Source: Rhodospirillaceae bacterium
Lineage (GTDB): Bacteria > Pseudomonadota > Alphaproteobacteria > Micavibrionales > UBA2020
Direction of reading: 5' to 3'
Length of the DNA stretch: 26,017 nt
Assembly (NCBI GenBank): GCA_003524565.1
Contig: DQGU01000019.1
Coordinates: 1-26,017 of the forward strand
The position numbers and the translations under genes are program-made. The stretch's first letter is position 1, and each line of letters begins with the position of its first letter. Positions 8,290 through 15,990 of the stretch are shown here, in pieces. The notes beneath the pieces are model-generated. The model was not told the DNA's origin. It did not search any database and saw only the letters and a program-made list of their open reading frames with translations.

Positions 8290-9927
8290 CTATTTAGGAT
8301 TGACGTTGAAGATTTTCGGGCGGCGGCGGTTGACGTTGGCCGCGTCCTGCGTTTGTTCGGGCAGCTTGGGCTGCGGCGCGGTTTTCATCAGGTAATGGCG
8401 ATCGGACCATGTCGCGCCCTGCAGCGTTTTGAAGCCGACCAGTTTGGGCGCGCCCTTGGTTTCCGGCTCGGCAGAATGGCAGCCGTCGCGCGTAATGCGG
8501 ATAGCATCGCCGTTATCGGCGCTAATCACACGCTGCCCCATTTTTTCCATCGCATTTGCGCAAGACTCGCGCAGCTTGCGGTCACCGTGGATGGGCATGA
8601 CGGTTTTGGGCTTGGCCATTTTCGCCATTTCAATCAGCTCCGGCAGGCGCGCATGTGCCTGCGCATAAAGCGGCGCATCGGCGCGGGTCAAGACCTTGAC
8701 GCCTTTGTTTTTCAGCGTCGCCATCAGGCGTGCGTGCTGGCCTTCCTGCCCCGGAATGACGGGCGCGCAGAAAAGAACGATGTCGCGCTGCGGGTCGAGC
8801 GTGAGACCCGGATGGTGCCCGTCTGCCGCGCGCGTCAGCGCCGCACCCGGGGAGCCTTGCGCACCCGTGACAATCACCACACTGTCGCGCGGGCGGCTTT
8901 CTTCGAGGTCGCGGATGGAGCGCGGGGTGGAGAGCACGCGCACATCGACTTTTTCGCCAATCGAATCCGACAGCGTCAAACCCGTTTGCTGAAGCGCGGA
9001 GAGGGATTGTTCGTGCGACCAGCCGGAAACCCAGACCGTGCGCCCCTTTTCCGCCGCGACCTTGGCGACGGAGGCGACGTTTTCTTCAAACCCGCTCATG
9101 ACCGCAATCACGAAACGCTTGCCCGGATATTTTTCCATCAAATCGCGCAGCGCATCGCGTACGTCTTCTTCGGTCGTCGGCACCACATCGCGGTCCGCAC
9201 CCGTTGAATCGAGCAAAAGCAAATCGACCGGCTTGTTCACAATACGCTGGAATTGCTGTTCGTCGAACGCAGGCCCCCAGACCACGGACTGGTCAAGCTT
9301 GAAATCGCCCGGGTTGAGCATATTGCCCTCCGGCGTTTCGATGAAAAACCCGACGGATTGCGGCGTGGAGTGACTGACCCAGAAAGCGGAAACTTTCACA
9401 GGTCCTTCCTGCACGGGTTTGCCGGGGGCAATGGTGATAATTTGCGGCCATTCGGACGGGTCGAGGCCGGCATTGGACAATTCCTGTTCCAGCCGTTTGG
9501 CGGTATAGGGCGTGGCGTAAATCTTCGGCAGTTCATACCCCATCAGCAGCAGCATCGGCAGCGCGTTCATGTGGTCGGAATGGTTATGCGTCAGGAAAAT
9601 CGCATCAACCGGCTGCGCGGGTTTGTGGTTTGCATCGTCGCGGCGGCGGAAATGATTGGCGTAATCCGGAATGACGGTATCGCAATCGGTGAGCGCGGGG
9701 TCTTCGAGGTTGCGCGGGTCGGACGACATCGTGCCCGCATCGAACAAAATGTTCCAGCTGCGCTTGTCACCGTTTGAATCGGTTTCGCTATAGCTGCAAA
9801 GCCCGCTGTTCATGCCGATGCGGTGTTTGTTGTTGCCGCCCAGAATATGCCAGTGCAACGACCTGCCCTGATTTCCGTCTTTGTCGCCGTTTGCGGCGCT
9901 GGGGGGTACGGGGGGCAGGTTGTCCAT
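8290..9927 (-). CDS. Ribonuclease J-like metallo-beta-lactamase/beta-CASP nuclease
   Basis: The 545-residue protein shows the metallo-beta-lactamase motifs in order: HNHSDH at 114-119 (family HxHxDH, with Asn where His or Gly is usual), SHSTPQSVGF with His186, NPGDFKLD with Asp208, and LLLLDSTGAD with Asp240. The beta-CASP part follows: AVMSGFEENVASVAKVA, VIVTGAQGSPGAALTRAADG, CAPVIPGQE and the zinc-ligand motif MPIHGD. This order matches RNase J, an exo/endonuclease in RNA maturation and decay. It is widespread in Alphaproteobacteria. The N-terminal 22 residues are an extra polar extension. A GGGAG site precedes the ATG. It starts 3 nt after the iscX-like stop, implying co-transcription. Other beta-CASP nucleases are possible, but RNase J fits best. 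Confidence 0.85.
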   Translation of the reverse strand: MDNLPPVPPSAANGDKDGNQGRSLHWHILGGNNKHRIGMNSGLCSYSETDSNGDKRSWNILFDAGTMSSDPRNLEDPALTDCDTVIPDYANHFRRRDDANHKPAQPVDAIFLTHNHSDHMNALPMLLLMGYELPKIYATPYTAKRLEQELSNAGLDPSEWPQIITIAPGKPVQEGPVKVSAFWVSHSTPQSVGFFIETPEGNMLNPGDFKLDQSVVWGPAFDEQQFQRIVNKPVDLLLLDSTGADRDVVPTTEEDVRDALRDLMEKYPGKRFVIAVMSGFEENVASVAKVAAEKGRTVWVSGWSHEQSLSALQQTGLTLSDSIGEKVDVRVLSTPRSIRDLEESRPRDSVVIVTGAQGSPGAALTRAADGHHPGLTLDPQRDIVLFCAPVIPGQEGQHARLMATLKNKGVKVLTRADAPLYAQAHARLPELIEMAKMAKPKTVMPIHGDRKLRESCANAMEKMGQRVISADNGDAIRITRDGCHSAEPETKGAPKLVGFKTLQGATWSDRHYLMKTAPQPKLPEQTQDAANVNRRRPKIFNVNPK

Positions 9928-9930
9928 AGC

Positions 9931-10278
9931 TTAACTCCCGCAATCCGTTTTGCCACCGCCCGACGATTTTCCGGCGCGAAGCTCGGCTTCGTCCGCGAAA
10001 CAAACGGGGGATGAACATTCTGTTTTTTCGGCCGCGGCATCACCAAAAGCGGCGCTGCGCGGTGTCATGCCCAGACGCGCATCGGCGACGCGCATCCATG
10101 CCCAGAGAATTTTATCGAGAACCCGCACATCCGGCGGTTGCGGCACATCGGAAAAGCCCGGAAGCGCCACGATAAGGCGGCGCAGGGATTCGCCATCGAG
10201 TGCGAGCCTGTCCTGTTCGGGATAGGCTGCCCAGAGGGCTTCTGCAAGACGATCCTGTTCTGACCAGGACAGTTGCAT
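9931..10278 (-). CDS. iscX: IscX-like Fe-S cluster assembly protein with C-terminal extension
   Basis: Residues 1-68 match the small acidic IscX/YfhJ fold: EQDRLAEALWAAYPEQDRLA, then LRRLIVALPGFSD, then VRVLDKILWAWMRVADARLG, the winged-helix-like protein that binds IscS and iron. In E. coli IscX is about 66 residues and sits in the isc operon. Here a further 45 residues follow (Ala/Gly/Lys-rich, with Cys at about 88, 93 and 113), and the next gene is RNase J, not isc genes. A CGGAG site precedes the ATG. The recognised core is confident; the function of the tail is unknown. It heads a two-gene unit with the promoter described upstream. Confidence 0.75.
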   Translation of the reverse strand: MQLSWSEQDRLAEALWAAYPEQDRLALDGESLRRLIVALPGFSDVPQPPDVRVLDKILWAWMRVADARLGMTPRSAAFGDAAAEKTECSSPVCFADEAELRAGKSSGGGKTDCGS

Positions 10279-10311
10279 CCGAAAGACTCCGGTGTTTTTT
10301 GAAACTAGGCG

Positions 10312-10340
10312 ATAGTACCAAACCCCCGTGCCCTTGTCGA
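10312..10340 (-). promoter_or_regulatory. Sigma-70-like promoter for iscX-RNase J
   Basis: Minus strand: -35 TCGACA (5/6 to consensus), 17-bp spacer, -10 TACTAT (4/6). The start would be near 10305, about 27 nt before the iscX ATG. The -35 box lies in the first of two abutting palindromes, so a repressor there would block RNA polymerase. Confidence 0.5.
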
Positions 10341-10361
10341 TGCAGCATCGAACAAATGTTC
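10338..10361. promoter_or_regulatory. Two abutting palindromes, possible operators
   Basis: CGATGCAGCATCG (10338-10350) is a perfect 13-bp dyad. GAACAAATGTTC (10350-10361) has exact 5-bp arms and resembles the GAAC-N4-GTTC LexA box of Firmicutes and Actinobacteria, not the GTTC-N7-GTTC box usual in Alphaproteobacteria. They overlap the -35 region of the iscX promoter. Confidence 0.45.
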
Positions 10362-10387
10362 AAGTAATTGATATAAGGGGGAAAACA

Positions 10388-10439
10388 GCGGCGCAGCCCG
10401 CCCCGCCATCCCGACTGCGCCGCTTCACACGCGGCGCAG
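10388..10439. repeat. Three-arm set of alternative hairpins (GCGGCGCAG)
   Basis: GCGGCGCAG occurs at 10388-10396 and 10431-10439, with its exact complement CTGCGCCGC at 10415-10423. The middle arm can pair with either flank, giving two mutually exclusive 9-bp stems. It lies between the secretion-operon terminator and the iscX promoter. Confidence 0.6.
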
Positions 10440-10440
10440 C

Positions 10441-10475
10441 AAAAAACCCCCGCGCGAAAATGGCGGGGGTTTTTT
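10441..10475 (-). terminator. Strong intrinsic terminator ending the type IVB locus
   Basis: A perfect 13-bp stem (AAAAAACCCCCGC at 10441-10453, complement at 10463-10475) has a 9-nt loop. On the minus strand the GC stem runs into TTTTTT, 20 nt after the stop codon of the last paralog gene. The A6 on the other arm makes it bidirectional in form. Confidence 0.88.
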
Positions 10476-10494
10476 GAATTTCAAGCCGACGCCC

Positions 10495-11808
10495 TTATTG
10501 ATTCGTCGGGCGGTGTTTGGCCTGCGGCTTGGGAATGTCCATATCCATGGCGGAGGCATGGGCAGAGACTTCCATGAACACCATTTCTTCCATGCGCTTG
10601 TAAAGCTCGTTCATCTGCTGCAGGCGCACGGCGTTGACCGTCCCCTGTTCGCGGATAACCTGTTCGGGGCTTTCAATCAGACGCACGATGTACTGCGGGT
10701 TGTGGAAACGGTCTTTGCTGACCGCATGCACGATTTCCGCATAGCTGGCATCGGTTGAAGCATCCGCAGCAGGCAAGCCCGACGCGGTACGCACTTCCTG
10801 CGTGTTCACGTTACTGCCGCTCAGGCGCTGGCCAATCATCAGCGCAACGGAGTTGTAAATCGTGTTCTGGCGTGCCGTCAGCGTCCGGCGGCGCAGCAGC
10901 ATCTGCTGGCCTGCGGGCGCCTGCACCACGTTTTCGGGCACGGGCGGCAGCGATTTGGGCGCCAGCATGTACTTCAGCACGGAATCGACGACCAGCTGGT
11001 TATCGGCCGATGTCGCATCGATGGTCTGGCGGTCACCCCACAAAAGCGACGGCAGGTCAACGTGGCGGCCGGCAAGGTCGCCCGGCGCACCATCACAACC
11101 CTGACCGCCCTTATCGGGGTCGCAGAAGCGGGCGATGTATTCTTCCCAGCGCTCGTTCTGCTCTGCCGCGGTGCTGCGGCCGGCGGGTGTGCCCTGTGCG
11201 TTCTGGCGGCGCGGCTGTGACTGTTTGGCGAGCGCGCGGGCGCTGGCGCGCGCCATGCGTGCGGCTTTACCCACACCGCCGCTGCTGCTGCCGCTGCTGA
11301 TATCGCCAAGGGCGATGGAGTCGAGCTGGCAGCTCATTTCGTTCGGCTGATAGCGGCGCACCGCCTCAACTTCGCGTTTTTGCAGGTCCTGCATGTATTC
11401 GTTCTGGTTCTGCGCATCCATCATAGAGCCGTAGGCGCGGCTCTGGTCGATTTGGGAGGCGTGCAGCTGCGTGGTCATTTCTTTCAGCGCGGGTTCGAAA
11501 TGCTCGCGCCACCAGACGGAAAGACCTTCGCGGATGTTCTGGTCGAATTCTTCAAGGCGGGTAATCACCTCGTTCTTCGCGGTATTGGTGATTTTGTCTT
11601 CGATGAAGTTTTCTTCCTGCTCGATAAAATCGTTCAGGTCGTCGGCGATGTCCTGCGCCATCTGGTTGAAAGTCGATGTCGCGGTGAAGGAGTTTTCACA
11701 CTGCGCACGCGCGGCAGACGGCGCAAACAGCACGGGCAAAGCCAGCGCCAGCGCGATCGCGGGGACAAAAACGCCTGTTTTGCGTTTATTGGTTTGTCGG
11801 CAGATCAT
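10495..11808 (-). CDS. Exported protein of unknown function, type IVB-linked paralog family, member 4
   Basis: This is the last gene of the locus. A signal peptide (GVFVPAIALALALPVLFAPS then ARA) leaves Cys37 as second residue of the mature protein. The family features follow: a helical region, SVWW...PALKEMTTQLHASQIDQSR (98-123), RRYQPNEMSC with Cys160, WEEYIARFCDPDKGGQGC with Cys229 and Cys238, a VVDSVLKYML strand/helix, a QNTIYNSVALMIGQRLSGSN segment, and a DRFHNPQYIVRL motif. It ends in PTNQ. Overall identity to its three neighbours is low but the motif order is the same. The ATG overlaps the previous gene by 23 nt, suggesting translational coupling, and GAGAGGGGG provides the ribosome-binding site. 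I do not recognise a named family; envelope localisation is inferred from the signal peptide. Confidence 0.8.
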   Translation of the reverse strand: MICRQTNKRKTGVFVPAIALALALPVLFAPSAARAQCENSFTATSTFNQMAQDIADDLNDFIEQEENFIEDKITNTAKNEVITRLEEFDQNIREGLSVWWREHFEPALKEMTTQLHASQIDQSRAYGSMMDAQNQNEYMQDLQKREVEAVRRYQPNEMSCQLDSIALGDISSGSSSGGVGKAARMARASARALAKQSQPRRQNAQGTPAGRSTAAEQNERWEEYIARFCDPDKGGQGCDGAPGDLAGRHVDLPSLLWGDRQTIDATSADNQLVVDSVLKYMLAPKSLPPVPENVVQAPAGQQMLLRRRTLTARQNTIYNSVALMIGQRLSGSNVNTQEVRTASGLPAADASTDASYAEIVHAVSKDRFHNPQYIVRLIESPEQVIREQGTVNAVRLQQMNELYKRMEEMVFMEVSAHASAMDMDIPKPQAKHRPTNQ

Positions 11809-13069
11809 CGCGTCGTCCCCCTCTCAGAGATGCGGCTTTTCTATCAAGAATATTGCCGCCTTCAATCGCTTGCGCATTGGCAATCTTTTCCGCTTTTTCA
11901 AACATGCGGTACAGAAGCATCAGGTTATAGGCCTGCAAAAACACTTCTTTCTGGCTGACGGTGTTCACCGAATCCGTCAGGCCGACGTAGTAATTCGGGT
12001 CCCAGAGTTGTTCCATCAACGCCTGGCGGATTTCACGCTCCGACGCGTTGGGGGATGCATCGTTGATGCCCACGCGCTGGCGGATTTCCTGCACTTCCGA
12101 AGACGCACGGCCGGGTGCGCGCTCGGCCACAATCGAAAAGCCCAGCGCGTTAACCGCGTCCATCTGCGCCAGATAACCGCGGTTGTCCTGACGCTGCTCT
12201 TTACCTGCGGCGCCGTTCAGCACGTTGTTCTCGATAATCTCCGGCGGCTTGAAGCCGGTGATGTTGTAAATAAGCTCGTTCACCGCAATTTGTGTGTCGG
12301 CGTTCGACATATCCAGCGTTTCACGGCCGAACAGCGTCACGCTCGGCATGATATGCGCGTTCGGCGTCGTGGCGGAACTGCCGCCGCAGGCGGTGCTGCC
12401 GCCGTTCGCAAGGTGGTCGCAGAAACGGTTGCGGTATTCTTCGAAACGGTTGCGCACAACACCCGCAGGGCCGTTGGCCGCAGGCGTGCCGACGTTGTTG
12501 TTGGCAAGGCCACTGGTTTGCTGCGACATCAGGCTGGACGCCGCGCGCGTCACGCCGCTGGCTTCGCTCATGTAGCGCGCGGTGGTATCGAAACGGCAGC
12601 CTTCTTCGGTCGGACGGAAGTTCTGGCGCGCTTGCAATTCACGGCGTTGGAAACCGCGGGCGGTTTCGGTCAGGTTGCTGCTGTCAAACAGGCTCGACAT
12701 CTGGCGCGACTGGTCGCTGACGCCGGCGTTGAGCTGCGTGGTCATACCCTTCAAGGCTTCGTCCCAGTCGTTCCAGAACTGGCGCATACGCGCGTTAAGC
12801 GCGGTTTCCATCGCCTCCAGCGACGCGATAAGCGTCGCGCTCGACGCTGTGGTCGTGGCGGTATAAAGCGCGCTCAAAGTCGTTTGCATGGCCGTAATCG
12901 CGGCGGCCTGCGCCGGAATAACCGTGCCCGTCGCCATCGTCATCGTGGAGCCGGGCGTTTCGCACTGCGCCAGCGCCGCCGTCGGCTTGCCAAGCGCCAC
13001 GGTGGCAGCAAAGGCCGCCATGGCCAGAAGGCGCAGCGGGCGTTGGTTAAACTGGGGTTTCGTTTTCAT
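11786..13069 (-). CDS. Exported protein of unknown function, type IVB-linked paralog family, member 3
   Basis: The 427-residue protein has a signal peptide (PLRLLAMAAFAATVALGKPT then AALAQ), with Cys36 just after the probable cleavage site. It has the family pattern: RQFWNDWDEALKGMTTQLNA (96-115), SDQSR, NFRPTEEGC with Cys158, FEEYRNRFCDHLANGGSTAC with Cys217 and Cys228, AVNELIYNI, NALGFSIVAERAPG, and a final AYNLMLLYRMFEKAEKIANA helix before the PTNQ end. In FCDHLANGG the Pro of the FCDP motif is replaced by His. A GAAGGG site precedes the ATG, 12 nt after the preceding stop. Function is unknown. The secreted Cys-bearing architecture and operon position suggest an envelope or surface component of the transport machine. 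Confidence 0.8.
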   Translation of the reverse strand: MKTKPQFNQRPLRLLAMAAFAATVALGKPTAALAQCETPGSTMTMATGTVIPAQAAAITAMQTTLSALYTATTTASSATLIASLEAMETALNARMRQFWNDWDEALKGMTTQLNAGVSDQSRQMSSLFDSSNLTETARGFQRRELQARQNFRPTEEGCRFDTTARYMSEASGVTRAASSLMSQQTSGLANNNVGTPAANGPAGVVRNRFEEYRNRFCDHLANGGSTACGGSSATTPNAHIMPSVTLFGRETLDMSNADTQIAVNELIYNITGFKPPEIIENNVLNGAAGKEQRQDNRGYLAQMDAVNALGFSIVAERAPGRASSEVQEIRQRVGINDASPNASEREIRQALMEQLWDPNYYVGLTDSVNTVSQKEVFLQAYNLMLLYRMFEKAEKIANAQAIEGGNILDRKAASLRGGRRDDLPTNQ

Positions 13070-13081
13070 GAAGACACCCTT

Positions 13082-14539
13082 CTATTGATTCACGTTACGC
13101 GTGGAGCCAAGACCGGGCAGCTGGACGTCGTCCGCCATCATCCCCACCTGCACCGCCAGCGAAAGCGCCTGACGTTCGAGCAAATCGTGGTAGTCGCGCA
13201 GCAGCATCAGGTAGAACGTGCCGATGGCGAGTTTTTCCATCTCCACCCCCGCTTGCTCCTTCTGCAGGCTGTTCGCAAACTTGCCCGAATTGAAACGGTC
13301 AACCGTCAGCGCGTTCAAAACTTCGCGGTAGCTGGGGTTTTCAGAAATATCATCAACCGGCACGCCCGCCTCTGTACGCAGCTCTTCAATCCATTGGCCA
13401 AGCTGGGAGCCCGGCATGCGCTGGCTGAACACATATTGCGGCACAGCGCGCAGCGCGTTGTATTTCGCCAGATAATCGCGGCGTTTCATGATAACTTCGA
13501 TACCCGCAGGACCTGCCATCGCGGCTTCGGGCACGGGGTCAACAGCGGGGCTGCCGATGAGGTTTTCCATGTTTTCGCGGATAGCGCGTTCATACACCTG
13601 ACCCGTCGTCATGGGGTTGCCGTCGGGACCGATAACCGTCGTTGCCGTCGCATCGTCGATATTGATGGTCAGTTTGTTATAGACGAACTTGGTGATTTCG
13701 GTATCGGCGTTATAAAACTCGGCCGGCGCGGGCGTGGTGCCGCAAACGTTGCCGCCGCCATTCGCATTCGGGTCGCAGAAGGCGGTTTCATAAGCGCTGG
13801 TGCGGTAGCGCAGATAGGCGCTCTGGCCGCTCGCGCCCTCTTCGCCCATCACGTTCGCGCCGGTGTTCGACGCTTTGCGTTGCCATGCGCCGCGCGTTGC
13901 ACGGGAGAAGGTTTTCGCACGGCCTGCACCACCCGTCAAACCCGCGGGCGGGCAAACGTTGTCGCGCACGACACGCGCCGTTTGCGTTTCGGCGCGCATC
14001 ACAACGCTGTTGGTTTGCGTTTCATGTTCCGCGTCCATCGACGCCTGATAGGTTTTGTTGAGGTCGCTGTTGGCCGTGTTCATCTGCACGGTCATGGCGC
14101 GCAGGCCTGGGCTCAGGTTGTAGTACCACATGGTGGACCACCAATCGATCATCTTCTTTTCGATGTCGTTGACCTTTTCGAGCAGGTTTTGCACCATCCC
14201 GTCAACGTGCTGGGCAAGCCAGTTTTCAAGAAATACCGACGTCGCCACCAGCTGGGCGTAGAAAGCATTATAAATCGCCTGACGTACAAGCGATGCCGTG
14301 CCGGAAACTTCGCAAGGCGTCACGCAGCCTTTGCAGCAGGCGCACATGCCGCCGACGACTGTAACCGGCGCAGCCGTGACCTGCGCCTGACAGGCGTTGT
14401 TGTAGGAAACCATCGAGTTATAGCCGGAGGAAAATCCGAGCGCCACGACGATAACCATGGCGAGAGAGGCGGTAAAAGCCTTCGCCGGCAACATCCGTTT
14501 TGCAAGACCAGAAAGTCGTTCCTTGAGCGATGTCATCAT
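13082..14539 (-). CDS. Cys-rich membrane-anchored/exported protein, type IVB-linked paralog family, member 2
   Basis: The longest member (485 residues). An N-terminal hydrophobic segment (FTASLAMVIVVALGFSSGYN, 22-41) is followed by a Cys cluster: Cys50, then GGMCACCKGCVTPCEVSG with Cys66, 68, 69, 72 and 76. The family motifs follow: DWWSTMWYYNLSPGLRAMTV (132-151), SMDAE, VRDNVC with Cys196, YETAFCDPNANGGGNVCG with Cys255 and Cys266, FVYNKLTINI, VPQYVFSQRMPGSQLGQWIE and ELRTEAGV, NPSYREVLNALTVDRFNSGK, and a FYLMLLRDYHDLLERQALSL helix. It ends in NVNQ. The Cys cluster could bind metal or form stacked disulfides. Its start codon overlaps the stop of member 1 by ATGA, so the pair is translationally coupled. 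Confidence 0.8.
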   Translation of the reverse strand: MMTSLKERLSGLAKRMLPAKAFTASLAMVIVVALGFSSGYNSMVSYNNACQAQVTAAPVTVVGGMCACCKGCVTPCEVSGTASLVRQAIYNAFYAQLVATSVFLENWLAQHVDGMVQNLLEKVNDIEKKMIDWWSTMWYYNLSPGLRAMTVQMNTANSDLNKTYQASMDAEHETQTNSVVMRAETQTARVVRDNVCPPAGLTGGAGRAKTFSRATRGAWQRKASNTGANVMGEEGASGQSAYLRYRTSAYETAFCDPNANGGGNVCGTTPAPAEFYNADTEITKFVYNKLTINIDDATATTVIGPDGNPMTTGQVYERAIRENMENLIGSPAVDPVPEAAMAGPAGIEVIMKRRDYLAKYNALRAVPQYVFSQRMPGSQLGQWIEELRTEAGVPVDDISENPSYREVLNALTVDRFNSGKFANSLQKEQAGVEMEKLAIGTFYLMLLRDYHDLLERQALSLAVQVGMMADDVQLPGLGSTRNVNQ

Positions 14540-15846
14540 TGGTTCACCGGCTTGTCGTTAATCTTGTCTTCGATTTTGGAATGTTCGTTCACGCTTTTGC
14601 CGACGCGGGCGGCGATAATCAGCGCGTATCTGTCCAGCAGGTCAATCTGGTCGGACATTTGCATGGCTTGCAACGCCTGCTGCATGACCAGTTCACGCGC
14701 GTTGTTCTCGGGCTCGTCCACCTGGTTGGTGGTGTTCTGGCCGCTACGGTAGCGGTCAACCATCAGCGCATCCATCACTTCGTTATGGCTGGGGTTGTCG
14801 CTGGAATTCGTCAGACCGGCGGCCGTGCGGATAGGCTCGATAAATTCGGCCATGTCGCTGCCGGGTACGCGGCGCGCGACAATGTAATAAACCGCATCGA
14901 ACAGAACCTGACGGCGGGTTTTATAGGCTTCCCCTTCGAGGAAAAGCTCCTGCCCTTCCGCGCCCGACAGCATTTCGGTGGGAACAGGCGCCATTGTTAT
15001 AGGCTCGACGATGTTGGTCAGCAGGTCATCGACGACTTTGCGCGTATTCGCATCGCGCACGTCGATGGTGTCTTTTTCGAAAATCTCGCCCGTCACGTCA
15101 AGGTCGCGGCCTACCATGGGGCCGGCGGCCGTGCAGCCGGCGGCGCCGCCGTTAACGGTGGGGTCGCAATAGTTGGCGACATAGTCTTGCCATCTTTCGC
15201 CCTGGTCGGCACCCGGGCCGTTCGCGGCAGCCGTGCCCTGACGCGCGCCGCTGCGGTTCAGACGCTCACGCGGCGCGGACGTAGCATAGGCGCGGCGAAT
15301 GTTGGCCGCGCGCGCCATACCGCCGGCGGTCGTTGCGCCGACGCAAACCGTTTCGCTGGGGCGCATGGCGCGGTGTTCTTCGATTTCAGTGCCCATCAAG
15401 GCCATGTTGGTGCGGTTCGCATCCATCGAGTCGCTGTACTGGCCGATAATGTTGGATTGGTCGGCATCGGCAGTGTTCAGCTGCACGGTCATCGCCTGCA
15501 TCGCGGGGCGCAGGTTATAGAGCCAGAAGGTATCAAACCAGTCGTTGAGGTTTTTGCCGACTTCGAGAATTTTTGCGGCAACGGCGAGGTCAAAGGCAAT
15601 CATCGCCTCGGTGAATTTCGCGGTAATCATCGTGGTTGCGATGGTAATGCCAGGCAGAGTCGTCGTCGTATTCACAAGGTTAATCGCGGTGCCCATACCA
15701 CCCGCGGCATAGGTGCAAAGCGAACACACGCACTGCGCTTGCGATTTACACGACGTCGCAACGTTGAGCGAGAGATACCCCGCGGCCATGAAGGCGGTAA
15801 TACCGACAACGGCGAGGATTTTCTTGATAGAGCCGAAGAGTGACAT
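14536..15846 (-). CDS. Cys-rich membrane-anchored/exported protein, type IVB-linked paralog family, member 1
   Basis: The 436-residue protein begins with a hydrophobic helix (ILAVVGITAFMAAGYLSLNV, 10-29) followed by four cysteines in SCKSQAQCVCSLC (33, 39, 41, 44). The family core follows: DWFDTFWLYNLRPAMQAMTV (102-121), ADQSN, SDSMDANRTN, MRPSETVC with Cys168, WQDYVANYCDPTVNGGAAGC with Cys227 and Cys238, VVDDLLTNIV, FDAVYYIVARRVPGSDMAEF and IEPIRTAAGL, NPSHNEVMDALMVDRYRSGQ, and a final helix before KPVNQ. It is closest in layout to member 2, so these two likely split most recently. It begins a four-gene run after an AT-rich gap with a strong dyad. Function is unknown. Confidence 0.8.
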   Translation of the reverse strand: MSLFGSIKKILAVVGITAFMAAGYLSLNVATSCKSQAQCVCSLCTYAAGGMGTAINLVNTTTTLPGITIATTMITAKFTEAMIAFDLAVAAKILEVGKNLNDWFDTFWLYNLRPAMQAMTVQLNTADADQSNIIGQYSDSMDANRTNMALMGTEIEEHRAMRPSETVCVGATTAGGMARAANIRRAYATSAPRERLNRSGARQGTAAANGPGADQGERWQDYVANYCDPTVNGGAAGCTAAGPMVGRDLDVTGEIFEKDTIDVRDANTRKVVDDLLTNIVEPITMAPVPTEMLSGAEGQELFLEGEAYKTRRQVLFDAVYYIVARRVPGSDMAEFIEPIRTAAGLTNSSDNPSHNEVMDALMVDRYRSGQNTTNQVDEPENNARELVMQQALQAMQMSDQIDLLDRYALIIAARVGKSVNEHSKIEDKINDKPVNQ

Positions 15847-15905
15847 ATCCCGAAATACCCCCGTCAGACGCGTCCCGGCCGTCGCCGGAATCGCTGGTTG
15901 ACACT

Positions 15906-15966
15906 AAACTTATTCTTTCATTCTATCACATTTATCTAAAATGTGATATATTTCAAAAATAAGTTT
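15906..15966. promoter_or_regulatory. AT-rich island with nested dyads before the paralog genes
   Basis: TATCACATTT-ATCT-AAATGTGATA (15924-15947) is a perfect 10-bp-arm dyad. It is nested in an outer exact 9-bp repeat, AAACTTATT (15906-15914) with AATAAGTTT (15958-15966). The 144-bp gap (15847-15990) is very AT-rich in a GC-rich locus. It may be an operator, a cruciform or an RNA hairpin between the TcpQ-like gene and the paralogs. I find no well-spaced promoter here. Confidence 0.5.
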
Positions 15967-15990
15967 GCATTTCAGGTATTTACGAAACGA

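Noticed and set aside
11471..14752. Plus-strand open frame of 1093 codons
   Set aside because: It is antisense to three of the paralog genes, which have signal peptides, shared motifs and ribosome-binding sites. The translation is His/Arg/Val-rich with no family motifs, a usual GC-rich shadow.
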